A DNA stretch of 64,000 bases from Methylophilus rhizosphaerae (GCF_900100975.1 NZ_FNFX01000001.1:437820-501819); one strand, 5' to 3'. Shown: positions 16,399 to 26,422, numbered from the stretch's first letter. Notes: generated from the sequence alone by a model not told the origin. A program made the numbers and translations.

Positions 16399-16635
16399 CT
16401 AGAAAGTCTTGCGTGGTTCCAGGTGGCGGAAAATGATACGGCCTTTGTCCATATCATAGGGAGACATTTCAATGGTAATCTTGTCACCCGCCAGAATGCG
16501 GATTTTATGCTTACGCATTTTGCCGCCGGTATACGCGATCAACTCATGACCATTATCCAGCTTCACGCGATAACGTGCATCCGGCAACACTTCCGTCACT
16601 GCGCCTTGCATTTCAATTAATTCTTCTTTTGCCAT
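16399..16635 (-). CDS. infA: Translation initiation factor IF-1
   Basis: 78 residues, an S1/OB-fold protein that binds the ribosomal A site during initiation. Sequence [24 protein letters not shown] with [31 protein letters not shown] is unmistakable. It is slightly longer than the 72-residue canonical form and sits beside cspA rather than in the ribosomal-protein operon. This matches the second, beta-proteobacterial IF-1 often annotated alongside the main infA. Whether another infA exists cannot be seen here. Confidence 0.9.
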   Translation of the reverse strand: MAKEELIEMQGAVTEVLPDARYRVKLDNGHELIAYTGGKMRKHKIRILAGDKITIEMSPYDMDKGRIIFRHLEPRKTF

Positions 16636-16654
16636 TCACATCCTCTTTTAAAAT

Positions 16655-16684
16655 AAAAAAGCCCGGCATGCCCGGGCTTTTTCC
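16655..16684 (-). terminator. Terminator downstream of cspA
   Basis: Hairpin AAAGCCCGG-CAT-GCCCGGGCTTT with T/A runs on both sides, between cspA and infA. On the minus strand it ends in T6, so it terminates the cspA transcript. The symmetrical flanks would also work on the plus strand. Confidence 0.85.
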
Positions 16685-16722
16685 GGCAAGTTGCTTAAGC
16701 AACTCTGCGGACATATCCTGAA

Positions 16723-16929
16723 TTATTCAATGATTTGAATATTTGCAGCTTGTTTGCCTTTAGGGCCAGTTGCCACTTCAAAGCTCACGCGTTGGTTTTC
16801 TTTCAATGTCTTGAAACCTGCAGACTGGATTGCAGAAAAATGTGCAAACAAATCTTCGCCGCCGTTATCTGGAGTGATGAAACCAAACCCTTTAGAATCG
16901 TTAAACCACTTAACAGAACCTGTTACCAT
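16723..16929 (-). CDS. cspA: Cold-shock protein, CspA family
   Basis: 68-residue single-stranded nucleic-acid-binding protein. RNP1 is KGFGFITP and RNP2 is DLFAHFSAI, with the usual [12 protein letters not shown] start and QAANIQI end. It acts as an RNA chaperone. The 284-base region upstream to the divergent PaiB-like gene holds a hairpin (GGGC-AAAT-GCCC, 16962-16973) in what is probably a long 5' leader, as in other csp genes. Induction by cold is family knowledge and not shown by the sequence. Confidence 0.95.
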   Translation of the reverse strand: MVTGSVKWFNDSKGFGFITPDNGGEDLFAHFSAIQSAGFKTLKENQRVSFEVATGPKGKQAANIQIIE

Positions 16930-17213
16930 AATTAAATCCTTGAATAAAAATTAATAATTTGGGCAAATGCCCGAAAACGAGGATCAAGATGGCGGGAAGT
17001 AACGATAGAACCAAAAGATAAAACCAGAGAACAACAACACTACTTGAGCTTCGCGAGCATACACTATGCCCGTAATCGGGAATATTGGCAACAAGAATTT
17101 GATAAATTGGAGCGGCGTAACGCATTTATCCGTTTGGAGTGTGTATCATTCAATGAATACAAGCCGTTTCCACCTCATTGTAACTACCTCTCGACCAGCC
17201 AATCCATTGCATC

Positions 17214-17855
17214 ATGTATATTCCCAAACACTTCGCTGAGCCGGATAAAACAGCCCTGTACGATATTGTCCGAGCCTACCCCCTCGCAACCCTGGTGACG
17301 CAAACAGCAGATGGAGTTGATGCCAATCACGTGCCATTGCATCTCACTGTCCAGAACGGCACAGCCATTACGCTCAGTGGGCATGTGGCAAGAGCAAATC
17401 CGCTATGGAAAACATACAATGGCTCCAAGGAAGTACTCGCCATTTTTCATGGTCCCAATGCGTATATCACGCCTTCCTGGTATCCGGAGAAAGCCAGAAG
17501 CGGCATGGTGGTGCCAACCTGGAATTATGTGGTAGTCCATGTGCATGGCAATCTTAAGGTCATTGACGATGCCAGCTGGTTACGCAGGCATCTTGCATTA
17601 CTTACGGCGCAACAGGAAGCCTCTTTCAAAAAGCCATGGCAAGTAGAAGATGCGCCTTCGAATTTCATCGAAAAAATGATCCAGGCGGTCGTGGGCATTG
17701 AAATAAACATCACCTCACTCACCGGCAAGTGGAAATCCAGCCAGAATCAACCTGTCGAAAATCAGTTGGGCGCTGTACAAGGATTACAGGAAAGTGATGC
17801 CACAGTTAATCATCAAATGGCATCCATCATGACAGCAGTCAACCGCTTGGGTTAA
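17214..17855 (+). CDS. FMN-binding negative regulator, PaiB-like
   Basis: 213 residues of the PaiB family, a flavin-reductase-like split-barrel fold. Diagnostic segments are MYIPKHFAEPD, YPLATLVT, NHVPLHL, GHVARANPLWK, AIFHGPNAYITPSWYPEK, VPTWNYVVVHVHG, and the C-terminal ITSLTGKWKSSQNQP. Bacillus PaiB regulates sporulation and protease genes, but most homologues have no known target. It is divergent from cspA and monocistronic, ending in a perfect terminator. Confidence 0.85.
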   Translation: MYIPKHFAEPDKTALYDIVRAYPLATLVTQTADGVDANHVPLHLTVQNGTAITLSGHVARANPLWKTYNGSKEVLAIFHGPNAYITPSWYPEKARSGMVVPTWNYVVVHVHGNLKVIDDASWLRRHLALLTAQQEASFKKPWQVEDAPSNFIEKMIQAVVGIEINITSLTGKWKSSQNQPVENQLGAVQGLQESDATVNHQMASIMTAVNRLG

Positions 17856-17891
17856 AGAAACTCCCAAGGCAGCAAACAAGCACTTAAACCA

Positions 17892-17917
17892 AAACCGGAT
17901 GCCATCGCATCCGGTTT
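17892..17917. terminator. Bidirectional terminator between convergent genes
   Basis: Perfect 11-bp stem AAACCGGATGC/GCATCCGGTTT with a 4-nt loop, between the PaiB-like gene and the convergent PAP2 gene. Confidence 0.8.
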
Positions 17918-17937
17918 AATTCAGTCACCACTGCAAA

Positions 17938-18471
17938 TTAAAATAGCGGTGAATACATGATAACCAGCATGTAACCGATGGCGGCGCCAGCCAGGACATC
18001 GCTGGGATAATGCAGGCCAAGCACCACGCGCGAGATGCCAACCAGCACCACAAACGGGTAAATCACCGGAAACAGTTGCGGATAATGTTGCACGGCCACC
18101 ATGCCGAACGCGACTGCATGCAAGGTATGGCCTGAGGGAAAACTGAAATAATCCAGCGGCGTGCCGCTTAATAATACGTCCTGACGAACCTGGAACGGCC
18201 TTGGGCGGCTGGTTCTGTGCTTGAGCCATTTATAGACTAACGTGCCGGTCAACCCTACCGTCAGCATGTGCAGACAATGATACATCCCAGCCTGCCCTTG
18301 CGTGATAGCAATCACAAGCATGATCAGGTACCAGAACATACCATCTCCCAGTCTGGAAATGGCACGGAACGAGTTGCGAATAAGCCGGTATTGCCCGGTA
18401 TGGCTGACTTGGACACACAACCGGCTATCCACCGATTGCACCCATCCCAGAGTTTGTTGTAGTTTTAGCAT
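17938..18471 (-). CDS. PAP2-family membrane phosphatase
   Basis: 177 residues with about five membrane helices. The three phosphatase motifs are intact: KHRTSRPRP, FSFPSGHTLHA and SRVVLGLHYPSDVLAG. Such enzymes dephosphorylate lipid phosphates (undecaprenyl pyrophosphate, phosphatidate, PGP); the substrate here is unknown. A good GAAAGGA ribosome site precedes the ATG, and two adjacent hairpins lie just before it (18485-18520). Confidence 0.85.
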   Translation of the reverse strand: MLKLQQTLGWVQSVDSRLCVQVSHTGQYRLIRNSFRAISRLGDGMFWYLIMLVIAITQGQAGMYHCLHMLTVGLTGTLVYKWLKHRTSRPRPFQVRQDVLLSGTPLDYFSFPSGHTLHAVAFGMVAVQHYPQLFPVIYPFVVLVGISRVVLGLHYPSDVLAGAAIGYMLVIMYSPLF

Positions 18472-18484
18472 CTCAGGTCCTTTC

Positions 18485-18520
18485 CGGGGCTTGCCCCGAC
18501 TATGCTTGGGTAAGCGTAGT
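18485..18520 (-). promoter_or_regulatory. Two tandem hairpins in the PAP2 leader
   Basis: CGGGGC-TT-GCCCCG (18485-18498) directly adjoins ACTATGCTT/AAGCGTAGT (18499-18520, one G-T pair). On the minus strand they precede the PAP2 Shine-Dalgarno by about 10 bases and follow the nuo/DUF2818 run. They may terminate or attenuate read-through from the nuo operon, or regulate PAP2 translation. Confidence 0.4.
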
Positions 18521-18575
18521 CTGACTGTGATGTTTTAAACTATCGTGAATAATTCGTGAATCTAATGTGACGCGC

Positions 18576-18851
18576 TTACTTCCACAGCACGCGATAGACG
18601 AAACCAGGAAATGAGAACACCAGGAACAGGCAGGCAGTCACACTATAAAACTCCCAGCCCTGTGGCCACACCTGCCCCATAACAAAACGCTCGGCAAAAT
18701 AAGCGATGATGATTGTCATGAAATAAGCAGGCAGCAGCACGGCAAAACGCTGCCACAACTGGCTGATGCTGCCTGCAATACCAAACCATTTATCCGAGAC
18801 CCAGCCCAGATTGGCCATAAACAACATGAGGGATAAAAACAGGAGCTTCAT
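18576..18851 (-). CDS. DUF2818 membrane protein, end of nuo operon
   Basis: 91 residues from ATG 18851, with three hydrophobic segments (LLFLSLMLFMANLGWV, FAVLLPAYFMTIIIAYF, FYSVTACLFLVFSFPGFVYRVLW). This DUF2818 gene follows nuoN in many beta-proteobacteria and may be an accessory or assembly factor of complex I; the function is unproven. An upstream in-frame extension overlaps nuoN and is unlikely to be real. Confidence 0.75.
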   Translation of the reverse strand: MKLLFLSLMLFMANLGWVSDKWFGIAGSISQLWQRFAVLLPAYFMTIIIAYFAERFVMGQVWPQGWEFYSVTACLFLVFSFPGFVYRVLWK

Positions 18852-18861
18852 CTTAACTCGA

Positions 18862-20307
18862 TTATTGCAGACTGATGAGCAGGCTATGGCCACAGATGCC
18901 CAGCAGAATTTCCGGGAACAGGCCCAACCCCAGCAACGCCAGGGAATGTACGCTCAGGATAAATTGCATATCAACAGGTGCGGTCAATGGCGAATGATCT
19001 GCCGGCGCATCAAAATACATTTTGCGCACGATGTTGAGGTAGTAGAAAGCGCCAATCACGGCCATCAATACTGCCAACACCACCTGCCAGGTAAATCCGG
19101 CCTGCCACGCAGCCTGCAACACGGTGAATTTGGCATAGAAACCTACCGTTGGCGGAATACCTGCCATGCTAAACATAATGATCAGCATCAGGAAGGCAAA
19201 CCAGGGGTGACGCTGGTTGAGGCCTTTCAGGTCATCAATTTCTTCCGCCTCAAAGCCCTGGCGGCTCAATAACAGGATAATGCCGAAGCTGGCAATCGAC
19301 ATCAGCACATACGTACTGATATAGAAGAAGCTGGAGGCAAAGCCGTTGGCATTCGCACTCATCATGCCCAGCATGATAAAACCGACATGGGAAATGGTAG
19401 AGTACGCCAGCATGCGTTTGAGGTTGGTCTGCACAATGGCACTGAAGTTACCAATCACGATGGACAATACCGCCATCAGCATCAGCATATCCTGCCAGTC
19501 CAGCGCAAGCGGATGCAGGCCTTGTACCAGTAAGCGCACGGTCATGGCATAGGCAGCCAGTTTGGGGACGGAACCGATCAGCACGGTCATGGGCGTTGGC
19601 GAGCCCTGGTAAACATCTGGCACCCACATCTGGAATGGCACCGCGCCAAACTTGAAAGCAATCCCGGCCACCACGAACACCAGCCCCATAATCAGTACCG
19701 GGCTCTTGTTCTGCTGCATGATGCTGTTGGCAATATCGCTCACATCCAGGCTGGCAGTCATGCCGTACAGCATGCTCATACCATATAGCAACATCCCGGA
19801 AGCGAGCGCACCCAGCACAAAATACTTCATGGCAGCCTCAGACGCACGCGGATTCTCGCGGTCGAAAGCGACCAGTGCGTACAGGCACAATGAGAGCAGT
19901 TCCAGGCCGATATAGATAAGCAGCAGATTGTGGCCGGACACCATGATCATCATGCCCAGCAAACCGAACAGTACCATGGCGTAAAACTCCCCCCGGAACA
20001 GGTTGCGATCCTGCAGGTATTTACGTGTATAAACGAAAATCAATGAAGTACCGAGATACATCATCAACTTGATGACATCTGACAGTGTATCGTCGATAAA
20101 CATGTGTGAGAACGAAAATCCAACTGCCGGCGTATGGGTTTTAAAGGTAAAGAATGCAGCAGCAAATAACGTGAACTGGCTCAGTCCATACAGGATGGAC
20201 CGATTTTGCGACAGGATAAATAAATCCAGTAACAGAATAAACATGCCCATGCCCAGTATCACCAGTTCCGGCAACAGGGCGAGCAGATCGAATTGCATAT
20301 TTTCCAT
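18862..20307 (-). CDS. nuoN: NADH-quinone oxidoreductase subunit N
   Basis: 481 residues, an antiporter-like proton-pumping membrane subunit of complex I. About 14 helices are expected. Characteristic are the key lysine regions FKFGAVPFQMWVPDVYQGSPTP and NLKRMLAYSTISHVGF. It is the last subunit gene of the nuoA-N operon. Confidence 0.97.
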   Translation of the reverse strand: MENMQFDLLALLPELVILGMGMFILLLDLFILSQNRSILYGLSQFTLFAAAFFTFKTHTPAVGFSFSHMFIDDTLSDVIKLMMYLGTSLIFVYTRKYLQDRNLFRGEFYAMVLFGLLGMMIMVSGHNLLLIYIGLELLSLCLYALVAFDRENPRASEAAMKYFVLGALASGMLLYGMSMLYGMTASLDVSDIANSIMQQNKSPVLIMGLVFVVAGIAFKFGAVPFQMWVPDVYQGSPTPMTVLIGSVPKLAAYAMTVRLLVQGLHPLALDWQDMLMLMAVLSIVIGNFSAIVQTNLKRMLAYSTISHVGFIMLGMMSANANGFASSFFYISTYVLMSIASFGIILLLSRQGFEAEEIDDLKGLNQRHPWFAFLMLIIMFSMAGIPPTVGFYAKFTVLQAAWQAGFTWQVVLAVLMAVIGAFYYLNIVRKMYFDAPADHSPLTAPVDMQFILSVHSLALLGLGLFPEILLGICGHSLLISLQ

Positions 20308-20323
20308 TTTTTAAAATCCTGCC

Positions 20324-21832
20324 TTAATAGCCTGTGACCGGCAATTTGGAAATCGCCATATGTTTCAGGAACTCGATACTGGTTGCCTGCATGACTTCGG
20401 TAATCGGTTGCGGATAGACACCAAAGCCAATGACCAGGATCGCCAGAATACCGAGAATCAGGAATTCGCGCTTATTCAGATCGAGCAGTTCCGCCACATG
20501 ATGGTTAGCCACATCGCCGAAAAATACGCGTTTGGTCATCCACAAGGTATAAGCAGCACCGAAAATCAAGGTAGTAGCGGCAAAGAAAGCCACCCAGAAA
20601 TTAAACTTCACGGCTGCCAGGATCACCATAAACTCACCGACAAAACCTGAAGTGCCAGGCAAGCCACTGTTCGCCATGGCAAACAGCACGGCAAATGCAG
20701 CGAATACCGGCATCTTGTTAACTACGCCACCATAGGCGGAAATTTCACGGCTATGCACGCGGTCATACAGCACCCCTACACACAAAAACATGGCGGAAGA
20801 AATAAAACCGTGAGAGATCATCTGCATCACTGCGCCTTCGAGTGCCAGCTGGCTGAACATAAAGAAGCCCAGCGTGACAAAGCCCATGTGCGAAATCGAA
20901 GAGTAAGCAATCAGCTTCTTCATGTCTTTTTGCACCAGGGCAACCAGCGCAATATAAACCACGGCAATCAGGGACAAAGCGACCATGGCTGCGCTGAAAT
21001 AATGCGAAGCATCCGGTGCAATCGGCATGGCAAACCGCAGGAAACTATATCCGCCCAGCTTCAGCGCAATTGCCGCCAGCACCACTGAACCACCGGTTGG
21101 CGCTTCCACGTGCGCATCCGGCAGCCAGGTATGTACCGGCCACATCGGGATCTTTACCGCAAACGCCATAAAGAAAGCAATGAAGATATAAATCTGTGCC
21201 TGCATGCTGAGTGGCAGCAGGTAATAGTCTGCCAGTTCAAAACTGCCGGTCTGGTGATACAGGTAAATAAACGCCACCAGCATCAGCAGAGAGCCAAGCA
21301 AGGTATACAGGAAGAACTTCACCGTCGCATACACGCGATTCGGACCACCCCAGATACCAATCACCAGGAACATGGGGATCAGCATCGCTTCCCAGAACAC
21401 ATAGTAGAGCATGGCATCCAGCGCCGTGAATACGCCTATCATGATGCCGCTCATGATCAGGAAGGCCGCCATGTACTGCGCCACATGCTTAGTAATCACT
21501 TCCCAACCCGCCAGCACCACAATCACGGTGGTAAAACTGGTCAGTAATACCAGTGGCAGGGAGAAACCGTCTATGCCCAGGTGGTAATGGATATTGAAAG
21601 CCGGAATCCACGGCAACAGCTCTTCAAACTGGAAGAAACCATCCTGTACATCGTACAAGGTATACAACGGCACTGTAACGAGAAAACTGGCCAGGCTGCC
21701 AGCCAACGCCAGCCAGCGTGTCAATGTGGCTTTATGGTCACCGCCCAGCAACAATACCAGTATGCCGGACAGCACCGGTAGCCAGATGGCCAGACTTAAC
21801 CATGAAATACTTGTGAGGTCGGCTTGCATCAT
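20324..21832 (-). CDS. nuoM: NADH-quinone oxidoreductase subunit M
   Basis: 502 residues, an antiporter-like proton-pumping subunit. Diagnostic motifs are the conserved Glu helix (YVFWEAMLIPMFLVIGIWGG), the broken-helix region KIPMWPVHTWLPDAHVEAPTGGSV, and QKDMKKLIAYSSISHMGFV. It ends one base from the nuoL stop/start arrangement (nuoL stop overlaps its start). Confidence 0.97.
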   Translation of the reverse strand: MMQADLTSISWLSLAIWLPVLSGILVLLLGGDHKATLTRWLALAGSLASFLVTVPLYTLYDVQDGFFQFEELLPWIPAFNIHYHLGIDGFSLPLVLLTSFTTVIVVLAGWEVITKHVAQYMAAFLIMSGIMIGVFTALDAMLYYVFWEAMLIPMFLVIGIWGGPNRVYATVKFFLYTLLGSLLMLVAFIYLYHQTGSFELADYYLLPLSMQAQIYIFIAFFMAFAVKIPMWPVHTWLPDAHVEAPTGGSVVLAAIALKLGGYSFLRFAMPIAPDASHYFSAAMVALSLIAVVYIALVALVQKDMKKLIAYSSISHMGFVTLGFFMFSQLALEGAVMQMISHGFISSAMFLCVGVLYDRVHSREISAYGGVVNKMPVFAAFAVLFAMANSGLPGTSGFVGEFMVILAAVKFNFWVAFFAATTLIFGAAYTLWMTKRVFFGDVANHHVAELLDLNKREFLILGILAILVIGFGVYPQPITEVMQATSIEFLKHMAISKLPVTGY

Positions 21833-23907
21833 TAATTAATTTTGATAAAGAAAGTCATGAGAAGGAATACGCCAATAATCATGGCAAAGGCGTAGTGATA
21901 GATTAATCCTGATTGCAAGTTACGCAGTCTGGCAGCGATTTTGCCCATGGTATTGGCGGCACCATTGACCATGGCTCCATCGATCAGCATGATATCGCCA
22001 AACTTCCATAACAGGTTACCCAGGCAACGCGAGCCACCGGCAAAGAATTTCTCGTTAAAGCTGTCGAAACCGTATTTGTTATCCAGAATATTGTAGATCA
22101 CGATAAAACGCGCTTTGATGGCAGCCGGAATATCCGGGCGCTTCATATAGAAGAACCAGGACAGTAATACGCCAGACGCCGCCAGGATAAATGGCAGGCT
22201 GGTAAAACCATGAATCGCCATGCCAGCAGGACTGTGCATAAATTCATGGTAATGATGTGCCAGATGCTCCATGGCCGGATGCGCTTCAGGATTGACAAAA
22301 ATCACACTCCTGAAGAAATCGCCAAACACCATCGGCTCCAAGGCAATATAGCCAATCACCAATGAAGGAATTGCCAGCAGCACCAGCGGCAGGGTCACCA
22401 CCCAGCCTGGTTCATGTGGGTTGTCGTTGGGCCCCAGGCCATGATGATGCGCATCGTCGTGCGCGTGATCATCGTGATGGCCATCATCACGAGGTGCGTC
22501 AACATGTGCAGCATGCGCATGATCATCATGTTTGGCATGACGCCACTTCTCCTCGCCATGGAACACCAGGAAATACAGGCGGAAGGAATAGAAGGCAGTG
22601 ACAAACACACCAACAATCACGGCAAAATAAGCAAAGCCGCTACCAGGGATATGCGAAAGCTCAACCGCTTCGATAATACTGTCCTTGGAATAGAAACCGG
22701 AGAAAAAGGGTGTACCAATCAATGCCAGTGAGCCAATCAGCGAAGTGATCCAGGTAATCGGCAGGTATTTTTTCAGGTTACCCATATTGCGGATATCCTG
22801 ATCGTGATGCATGCCCATAATGACGGAACCGGCCCCAAGGAACAGCAACGCTTTAAAGAACGCATGTGTCATCAGGTGGAAGATCGCGACAGAATAGGCA
22901 GAAGCGCCCAAAGCCACCGTCATATACCCCAGTTGCGACAAGGTGGAATACGCTACCACCCGCTTGATATCGTTCTGGATAATGCCCAGGAAGCCCATAA
23001 ACAAGGCTGTAATCGCACCGATGACCATCACAGTCGATAATGCAGTCGTTGATAACTCATACAGTGGCGACATACGCGCCACCATAAAGATACCGGCGGT
23101 CACCATGGTCGCCGCGTGGATCAGGGCAGAAATGGGGGTTGGGCCTTCCATGGAGTCCGGCAGCCAGACATGCAATGGTACTTGCGCGGATTTACCCATG
23201 GCACCGACAAACAGCAAGAGGCAAGTGACTGTCATCAAGGACCAGGAACTGCTGCCCAGCAGATTTACCTGCACCTCCGCCAGCTCTGGCGCACGCTGGA
23301 ATACCGTGGCGTAATCCAGGTTGCCAAAGTAATACAGCACCATGCCTATGCCCAGCAGGAAGCCGAAATCCCCGACCCGGTTGACCAGAAAGGCCTTCAG
23401 GTTGGCATAAATGGCGGTGGGTCGTGTAAACCAGAAACCGATCAGCAGGTAAGACACCAGGCCTACGGCTTCCCAGCCAAAGAACAACTGCATAAAGTTG
23501 TTACTCATGACCAGCATCAGCATGGAGAAAGTGAACAGTGAAATATAGCTGAAAAAGCGGCTATAGCCCGGATCTTCTTCCATATAGCCTATGGTGTATA
23601 TATGCACCATCAGTGATACAAACGTAACCACAACCATCATCATGGCACTCAGGTTATCGATCAGGAAACCGACTTCGAAATGCACATCCCCGGAATTCAG
23701 CCAGGTATAGACGGCTTCATTCAGCGTAAAGCCGCTGAGGGTCTGGTTAAAAATATAGACGGACAAGACAAATGCAGCGCCTACACCGGCAATCGTCAGC
23801 ACATGCGCCGCCCAGCGCGGCAAATAATTGCGGAAAATACCTACCAGCGCTGCTGCGAACAGGGGCAGCAAAGGAATCAATATCAGGATTTGTTTTATTG
23901 TCATCAC
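21832..23907 (-). CDS. nuoL: NADH-quinone oxidoreductase subunit L with His/Asp-rich insert
   Basis: Distal proton-pumping subunit of complex I with the long lateral helix. At 691 residues it is longer than E. coli NuoL (613). Core motifs are WEAVGLVSYLLIGFW, AQVPLHVWLPDSMEGPTPISALIHAATMV and NDIKRVVAYSTLSQLGYM. Much of the extra length is a loop at about residues 450-490 holding roughly 12 His and 9 Asp in 34 residues, between the helix containing FYSFRLYFLVFHGEE and the one starting WVVTLPLVLLAIPS. The loop is likely a solvent-exposed metal-binding tail. Confidence 0.96.
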   Translation of the reverse strand: MMTIKQILILIPLLPLFAAALVGIFRNYLPRWAAHVLTIAGVGAAFVLSVYIFNQTLSGFTLNEAVYTWLNSGDVHFEVGFLIDNLSAMMMVVVTFVSLMVHIYTIGYMEEDPGYSRFFSYISLFTFSMLMLVMSNNFMQLFFGWEAVGLVSYLLIGFWFTRPTAIYANLKAFLVNRVGDFGFLLGIGMVLYYFGNLDYATVFQRAPELAEVQVNLLGSSSWSLMTVTCLLLFVGAMGKSAQVPLHVWLPDSMEGPTPISALIHAATMVTAGIFMVARMSPLYELSTTALSTVMVIGAITALFMGFLGIIQNDIKRVVAYSTLSQLGYMTVALGASAYSVAIFHLMTHAFFKALLFLGAGSVIMGMHHDQDIRNMGNLKKYLPITWITSLIGSLALIGTPFFSGFYSKDSIIEAVELSHIPGSGFAYFAVIVGVFVTAFYSFRLYFLVFHGEEKWRHAKHDDHAHAAHVDAPRDDGHHDDHAHDDAHHHGLGPNDNPHEPGWVVTLPLVLLAIPSLVIGYIALEPMVFGDFFRSVIFVNPEAHPAMEHLAHHYHEFMHSPAGMAIHGFTSLPFILAASGVLLSWFFYMKRPDIPAAIKARFIVIYNILDNKYGFDSFNEKFFAGGSRCLGNLLWKFGDIMLIDGAMVNGAANTMGKIAARLRNLQSGLIYHYAFAMIIGVFLLMTFFIKIN

Positions 23908-23909
23908 AC

Positions 23910-24215
23910 TTAACCTTTTAATTGATCCAGGTCATCCACATTGATGGTGCGCAGGTTACGGAACAAGACCACCAGAATGGCCAGGCCAATCGCCGACTCG
24001 GCTGCAGCCACGGTCAGGATGAAAAATACAAATACCTGACCACCGATATCGTTGAGATAGTGCGAGAAAGCCACAAAATTCAGGTTCACCGCCAGCAACA
24101 TCAATTCAATCGCCATCAGCAGGATAATCACGTTTTTACGGTTGAGGAAGATACCGATCACACTGATGGCAAACATCAGCGCCCCCAGAACCAGGTAATG
24201 AGACAAGCCAACCAT
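23910..24215 (-). CDS. nuoK: NADH-quinone oxidoreductase subunit K
   Basis: 101 residues, three membrane helices, with the conserved glutamate in [18 protein letters not shown] and a second in [13 protein letters not shown]. It belongs to the E-channel region of complex I. It starts three bases after nuoJ. Confidence 0.97.
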   Translation of the reverse strand: MVGLSHYLVLGALMFAISVIGIFLNRKNVIILLMAIELMLLAVNLNFVAFSHYLNDIGGQVFVFFILTVAAAESAIGLAILVVLFRNLRTINVDDLDQLKG

Positions 24216-24217
24216 GA

Positions 24218-24847
24218 TTATTTTTTCTCCTCTGCAGCCGGTGCTGGTTCTGGTGCCTCGACTTCGGCAGGCATGGATACAATACGCAGGCGGTCATTAC
24301 GCTTCACTCTCACCTGTTCGGACGGATTCATGGATTTGCTGTCCCTGCGTTCACGTAATGTCAGCACAATGGCAGCGACCATCGCCACCAGCAGCACGAC
24401 GGCAGCGAGTTCAAACGGCAGCAAATAGTCGGTATATAGCACCCTGCCCAGTGTGGCGGTATTACTGTAGTTGACAGGCGCCTCTGCAGCCTGGCCAGGA
24501 TGCAGGTTTTTATCCGCCAGCACCATGGTCATTTCAACAATCATGAGCAGGCCAATAAACCCTGCCATTGGCAGGTACTCCCAGAACCCTTCGCGCAGCT
24601 TGTCGAGATTGATATCCAGCATCATCACCACAAACAGGAACAGCACCATCACCGCGCCCACATAGACCAGGATCAGCGCGATGGCGAGGAATTCGGCCTG
24701 TAGCAATAACCAGATCCCTGCCGCAGTAAAGAAAGCCAGTACCAGGAACAGTGCCGCATGTACCGGGTTGCGTGTCGTGATCACACGGATGCCGGAAAAC
24801 AGCAGGATCGCTGCCAGCACGTAAAAAACAATATCAGTAAATACCAT
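24218..24847 (-). CDS. nuoJ: NADH-quinone oxidoreductase subunit J
   Basis: 209 residues, five membrane helices. The conserved helix-3 pi-bulge region is seen as [21 protein letters not shown]. The C-terminal tail is charged and ends PAPAAEEKK, a small extension beyond the core fold. Confidence 0.96.
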   Translation of the reverse strand: MVFTDIVFYVLAAILLFSGIRVITTRNPVHAALFLVLAFFTAAGIWLLLQAEFLAIALILVYVGAVMVLFLFVVMMLDINLDKLREGFWEYLPMAGFIGLLMIVEMTMVLADKNLHPGQAAEAPVNYSNTATLGRVLYTDYLLPFELAAVVLLVAMVAAIVLTLRERRDSKSMNPSEQVRVKRNDRLRIVSMPAEVEAPEPAPAAEEKK

Positions 24848-24865
24848 GATTTTTCCTGTCCGTGC

Positions 24866-25357
24866 TTATCGATACACTTTGTCCTGCGCACGATCTGCCG
24901 CAATTTGCGCTTCGTATTTATCGCCGACTTCCAGTAACATTTGCTTGGTATACACTAGGTCACCCCGTTTCTCGCCGTGGTAATCAAAAATACGGGTTTC
25001 CACGATGCTGTCTACCGGGCACGATTCTTCGCAGAAGCCGCAGAAAATGCATTTGGTCAGGTCGATGTCATAGCGCGTAGTACGCCGCGTGCCGTCGTCA
25101 CGCTGTTCGGATTCAATGGTAATCGCCAGGGCCGGGCATACTGCCTCGCACAATTTGCAGGCAATACAGCGCTCTTCACCGTTGGGGTAGCGACGCAAGG
25201 CGTGCAAGCCGCGGAAACGGTTAGATTGCGGCGTACGCTCTTCCGGGTACTGGATAGTGATTTTCCGGGCAAAGAAATAGCGTCCGGTCAGGGCCATGCC
25301 TTTCAGCATTTCCCATAACATCAAACTGCCCAATGTATTTTTAATCGTGTTCAACAT
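24866..25357 (-). CDS. nuoI: NADH-quinone oxidoreductase subunit I
   Basis: 163 residues from ATG 25357 ([12 protein letters not shown]). The longer open frame to 25450 would overlap nuoH and is rejected. Two 4Fe-4S motifs carry clusters N6a and N6b: [13 protein letters not shown] and [13 protein letters not shown]. It conducts electrons from NuoG to NuoB. Confidence 0.96.
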   Translation of the reverse strand: MLNTIKNTLGSLMLWEMLKGMALTGRYFFARKITIQYPEERTPQSNRFRGLHALRRYPNGEERCIACKLCEAVCPALAITIESEQRDDGTRRTTRYDIDLTKCIFCGFCEESCPVDSIVETRIFDYHGEKRGDLVYTKQMLLEVGDKYEAQIAADRAQDKVYR

Positions 25358-25392
25358 GGTAAGGTTTCCAAATTCTTTTGCCGTGCACGCCT

Positions 25393-26421
25393 CTAGTGGA
25401 ACAAATAAGCCCACTGGGTCTGCATCATGGCCGCCACCACGATAATCCACACCAGCGTGATCGGGATAAATACTTTCCAGCCCAGACGCATGATCTGGTC
25501 ATAGCGGTAACGCGGGAAAGTGGCACGGAACCACAAAAACAGGAATAACATAAAGGCCACTTTTACCAGCAACCACAAAATGCTGTCCGGCAGGAACGGC
25601 ACCGGTGATAACCAGCCACCGAGGAACATCAAGACAGCCAGCATGGAAACCAGGATCATGTTGGCATATTCGGCCAGGAAGAACACCGCAAACGCCATGC
25701 CGGAATATTCAACGTGGAAACCGGCTACAATCTCAGACTCACCTTCCGCCACATCAAACGGCGCACGGTTGGTTTCGGCCACAGCACTGATGAAATACAC
25801 CACAAACAGTGGGAATAATGGCAGGAAATACCAGTGCCAGAAACCACCCTCCTGCCCCATCACAATCTTGCCCAGGTTGAGGGAGTTGGCGCACATCAAT
25901 ACTCCGACCAGCGTGAAACCCATGGCAATCTCGTAAGACACGATTTGGGCGGCAGAGCGCAAGGAACCAAGGAAAGCGTATTTGGAATTGGAAGCCCAGC
26001 CGGCAATAATCACGCCATACACCGCAACAGATGTCATGGCCAGGATATACAGCAAACCGGCATCAATATTGGCCAGTACCAAGGTAGCGTCAAAAGGCAC
26101 CACCGCCCAGGCAGCAAAGGCTGGCGCAATCGCCAGGATGGGGCCGATAAAGAACAGGGTCTTGTTGGAAGCTGTCGGCAGGATGATTTCCTTGAACAGC
26201 AGTTTCAGGCCATCCGCCAAAGGTTGCAGCAGGCCCCAGTAGCCGACACGATTAGGACCGATACGGACCTGCATAAAGCCGATGACCTTACGTTCAGCCA
26301 ATGTCAGGTAGGCAACGCAGATCATCAATGGCAACACAATGGCCACAATCTTAATCAATGTCCATACCACCAGTTGTACATCTGCCCAGTAGGAACCAAA
26401 TAATCCAGAAAAGAATTGCAT
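25393..26421 (-). CDS. nuoH: NADH-quinone oxidoreductase subunit H
   Basis: 342 residues, eight membrane helices, contributing to the quinone site. Conserved segments: [36 protein letters not shown] and [27 protein letters not shown]. The adjacent gene boundary with nuoG is one base. Confidence 0.97.
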   Translation of the reverse strand: MQFFSGLFGSYWADVQLVVWTLIKIVAIVLPLMICVAYLTLAERKVIGFMQVRIGPNRVGYWGLLQPLADGLKLLFKEIILPTASNKTLFFIGPILAIAPAFAAWAVVPFDATLVLANIDAGLLYILAMTSVAVYGVIIAGWASNSKYAFLGSLRSAAQIVSYEIAMGFTLVGVLMCANSLNLGKIVMGQEGGFWHWYFLPLFPLFVVYFISAVAETNRAPFDVAEGESEIVAGFHVEYSGMAFAVFFLAEYANMILVSMLAVLMFLGGWLSPVPFLPDSILWLLVKVAFMLFLFLWFRATFPRYRYDQIMRLGWKVFIPITLVWIIVVAAMMQTQWAYLFH

Positions 26422-26422
26422 G

